Positions 61,401 through 64,000 of a stretch of 64,000 nucleotides of DNA are shown piece after piece. The stretch is from Luscinia megarhynchos (lineage: Eukaryota > Chordata > Aves > Passeriformes > Turdidae): assembly GCA_034336665.1 (NCBI GenBank), contig CM067572.1, positions 3,898,286-3,962,285 of the forward strand, written 5' to 3'. Below the pieces are notes generated by a model that saw only the letters and a list, made by a program, of their open reading frames with translations, did no database searches and was not told where the DNA came from. Both the position numbers and the translations under genes were made by a program. The stretch's first letter is position 1. Every line of letters begins with the position of its first letter.

Positions 61401-62429
61401 TGTACAAGGTGCAGACAGCAGTAGGGAGACAGATTTCAGCTGCCAAGTCCTCTCTTCTTGCTAGCCATGGCCCAGCCCCACCAAGACATGGCTGACCCAT
61501 GGATGCTGCTGCTTTGTGAGGGCATGGATGGGTGTCTGGAGCACTGAGGGCAGAGTGAGCACTGGGAGGTGTCCCAGCACAGTGAGGGAATGACAGCACA
61601 GTCATTTTTGTAGAAGACACAAGGTGATGGAAGCAGTGCCCAACATCAGACTGGTGATGCTCAGAGGAATGTGTGTACATTCGTACAAAGAGAGTTGAGC
61701 CAAGAGTGGGTCACAGCCCTCACTGTGACCAGGAATGGGATCAGGCTCCCAGCCACAGATGTGGGGGGGTTTGGGCTGAACCAGGACTTAAAGGTTGGAC
61801 TGAGACATGGACTAATTTTGACTCACAATATCAGGGTTTGGGGATGGACATGCTCTGTGCAGCAAGCCAGAACAGGCAGTGGAAACACTGTGTGATGGAA
61901 CCAACTATGCATCTCTGAGCTACTCCCAGGGAAGAGTGTGTCCATCTCCATTTTGTACCTACCCACCTCTCTGTGCCTCTGACTCAGCTATCACTCCTAG
62001 GTGGTTCAAAGAAAAAAAACACACATGCCAAGAAAGGGCCAAAAACTTTAGAGTGGCATCCCACCGCTGCGGCCATTGGGTGGACACTCCCCAGGGACAA
62101 TTTGACTTGTCCCCGCATGCGGCTCCTTCCACCACTCAACACCCTCCTGGTTTGGCACATCTCCCACTCCGCTGCCTGCGCTGGTGCAGCTGGTGCTGGG
62201 AGATCAGCCAGTGCTGGAGGATCAGCCAGCATTCACCAGAGCAAGACCCGACTGGTGGAGCTGGGACGGACCGCGGGTGGTTTTGGTTCGGGGTCAACGG
62301 CAATCGCAGAGCGTGTCCTGGAGGTGAGCAGGGTGGTGGTGGAGGAGCCAGGGAGGATGGGGCAGGATGGGGGAGCCACAGGGATCCTTCCTCATCGCTG
62401 GGGCGGCGTGGCGCCCCTCTGCCTGTCCC
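58465..62429 (-). other. SLC7A14: Probable SLC7A14 3' UTR
   Basis: About 4 kb downstream of the SLC7A14 stop, read leftward. Mammalian SLC7A14 also has a multi-kilobase 3' UTR. No exon of another gene is seen. The AT-rich part 58,440-59,170 with two minus-strand AATAAA hexamers (+ 58,821-58,826 and 58,465-58,470) is the likely transcript end. The 3' end is inferred. Confidence 0.5.
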
Positions 62430-62752
62430 CTACTCGGGTGAGTAGTCCAACTCGTCGTTGGCGATCAGAGCATCCGCCGGCGGTTTGTGCCGGCCTTTGC
62501 TTTTCGACCTGCCACTTGTCCGATGGCTTTCCTTGGCGCCCGCCATCTGCTGGTACGAGAAGCTCTTGTCCTCAGAAGGACCCCAGGCCGGGTAGCTCTC
62601 ACCCTCAGGGGCGAAGGAGAAGCCATCATCCACGGAGAAGGGGTCGACGTCCACGTCGTAGCGCTGGTAGGTGCTCTGGTGCAGGGCCTCCTCCCGGGCG
62701 CTGATCTCCAGCGTGCTATTCCACATCCCGTAGCCAAAGTAGATGAGCAGAC
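62430..62752 (-). CDS. SLC7A14: SLC7A14, C-terminal coding part of the last exon (rest outside window)
   Basis: Solute carrier family 7 member 14, a multi-pass protein of the cationic amino-acid transporter subfamily, expressed mainly in nervous tissue and retina and reported in lysosomal membranes. This exon encodes the last 107 residues of a protein of about 770. It starts GLLIYFGYGMWNSTLEIS, the end of the final membrane helix, followed by a cytoplasmic tail with AREEALHQSTYQRYDVD and the conserved ending LIANDELDYSPE. The stop is TAG (+ 62,430-62,432). The acceptor on the minus strand is CTTGCCCACCCCAG. An ATG three codons before the junction is intronic and is not a start. The basic stretch SGRSKSKGRHK differs from human. 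Confidence 0.95.
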
Positions 62753-64000
62753 CTGGGGTGGGCAAGAGAGAGAGGGTTGGACCCTGCTGAAAGTGGTTCT
62801 CTTCTTTTCTTCTGCCTTCACTCAGAGTTAGGATTAAAACACGAAAGAGACAGATTTCTCGTTGAGACTTATTTGCTTATTAAATATTATCTAAAGTACA
62901 GAGAGTTTTTTAATACTTTTAGCTATTAAGCTAAAAGAGAGAAAATGGAGGTGAATCTAGCTAGCTACAAGGTCTGTTAAAGTCTAACTATCCAATTAAG
63001 AGCTAACATCTCTATTTTGTTTTTGCTTTTGACCCAATAACCCAGTAACAGGTGTTTACCTGTGACCCACACTGCGGGATTTTCTATCCAACCAAAAACT
63101 ACTACCTAAAATAGTGAAGAAGAAAGAACAAGAAGGAAAAAAGAGACGATGCCCAAGAATGTCTATCTTGTCCTATACCTAGTACTATATTCTAGAACAC
63201 CAAATTCAAAACCTTTCACCATGTGAAATGACACAATTTTATTCTAAATACACACTGAGATTGTAACTCCATCAATCAAATTTGGAAGCCTTCTCCAAGG
63301 CCTCAAGTCAAAAACATTGTTCCCCTGGGGGTCGGTGTCAAAAAACACAGAAAGTTCAAAACTCCCAGGCTTCTGGGTTCCAACAGGACCCAAACTACCC
63401 AACAGTCCCATTAAACGTACCAGATGTCATCTTCCTGCTCAACTGCTTTCACTGGCAGCAGATATACCCAGAGATCTGACTTCCAGTGGATCATGGGATT
63501 AACCTACCCCAGACATCTGCACAGAGAAATCCAGACTCCACATGCTGTGTGCTAGCCATGGGGGACTGATGGGAGGTTAAATCAGGACCACACATCTCTG
63601 CCAGAAAAAACAATGGGATGCCCCATCCCTAACAGCCATGGATGGGGATGGGCTGGTGGAGCTCATCACACCTAATGCAGTGGTTTAATTAACTCGTTGC
63701 CATTGCTGGCTAGCTCAAGAGGTGTTAGTTGTACCCACAGGGCAAAGCGATTAATTACAGCAGATTAAATTGATGCTTTGGAGTAATCTTTATGTCTAGG
63801 TAGAAGGACTTTCCCTGGATTTGCAGCTTCATATATTGCCTTCAGGGAACAAAAAAGCACTTGGTATGTCTTCTCCAGCCCAAAAATTCAGATGGCAGCT
63901 GCCACCCAATGGTTCAGCTTGGAGGAGGTATGAAAGCTGCTTTATTTCTCTTTGGTTTGTAGAGCAAGTGGGTTAGAATGTAAAGTACTATGCTGGGCTC
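62753..64000 (-). other. SLC7A14: SLC7A14 last intron (partial)
   Basis: Intron upstream of the last exon, open at the window edge. Contains an LTR-like block (62,815-63,316). The rest, 63,317-64,000, shows no exon. Confidence 0.8.
62815..63316 (-). mobile_element. Endogenous-retrovirus LTR-like element (minus orientation) in SLC7A14 intron
   Basis: On the minus strand it begins TGTTTTTGACTTGAGGCC and ends in an R/U5-like stretch, TTTAATAAGCAAATAAGTCTC then ACGAGAAATCTGTCTCTTTC and GTGTTTTAATCC, the style of avian ERVL-type LTRs. It has no coding capacity. The left boundary is uncertain by about 25 bases and no target duplication was seen. Confidence 0.5.

Noticed and set aside
61973..62704. 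Plus-strand open frame of 243 codons overlapping the SLC7A14 exon
   Set aside because: It is the antisense shadow of a real, conserved coding exon; the product is low-complexity Arg/Gly/Ser.

Overview
This is a stretch of bird nuclear chromosome, probably from a songbird. Three things point to this: truncated CR1 LINE tails, avian-type retroviral LTRs, and very compact introns (PRKCI exons 3-18 span only 12.6 kb). Four vertebrate genes can be read exon by exon with GT-AG junctions. In order they are PRKCI (+), SKIL (+), CLDN11 (+) and the 3' end of SLC7A14 (-). The order matches the human 3q26.2 block, so this is an ordinary conserved syntenic segment. I found no CRISPR array, operon, plasmid gene, RNA gene or unknown multi-gene system.

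Region by region: 1-18,990 holds the end of PRKCI. It starts in intron 2, continues through sixteen coding exons from the PB1 domain to the stop, and ends with a 2.4-kb 3' UTR. 18,990-22,500 is intergenic and ends in a 14-bp minisatellite that abuts the SKIL CpG island (about 22,500-23,560). 24,849-37,011 carries the six coding exons of SKIL (691 residues), followed by a 3' UTR of about 5 kb. 41,975-45,450 is intergenic. 45,716-55,433 carries the three coding exons of CLDN11 (207 residues), with large introns containing a solo LTR, a (CCT)n tract and an AT-rich palindrome. 56,350-58,460 separates the convergent CLDN11 and SLC7A14 genes and contains an isolated GC/CpG-rich patch. 58,465-62,752 is the last exon of SLC7A14, with a C-terminal coding part and a long probable 3' UTR. 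An LTR lies in the intron just upstream of it.

The four genes do not form a pathway. PRKCI is the atypical PKC of the Par polarity complex. SKIL (SnoN) is a Smad co-repressor in TGF-beta feedback. CLDN11 is the tight-junction claudin of myelin and Sertoli cells. SLC7A14 belongs to the cationic amino-acid transporter family.

Exon boundaries were set by reading frame, splice dinucleotides and recalled human family proteins. Transcript ends, promoters and repeat family names are inferred and were not tested by alignment or RNA data.
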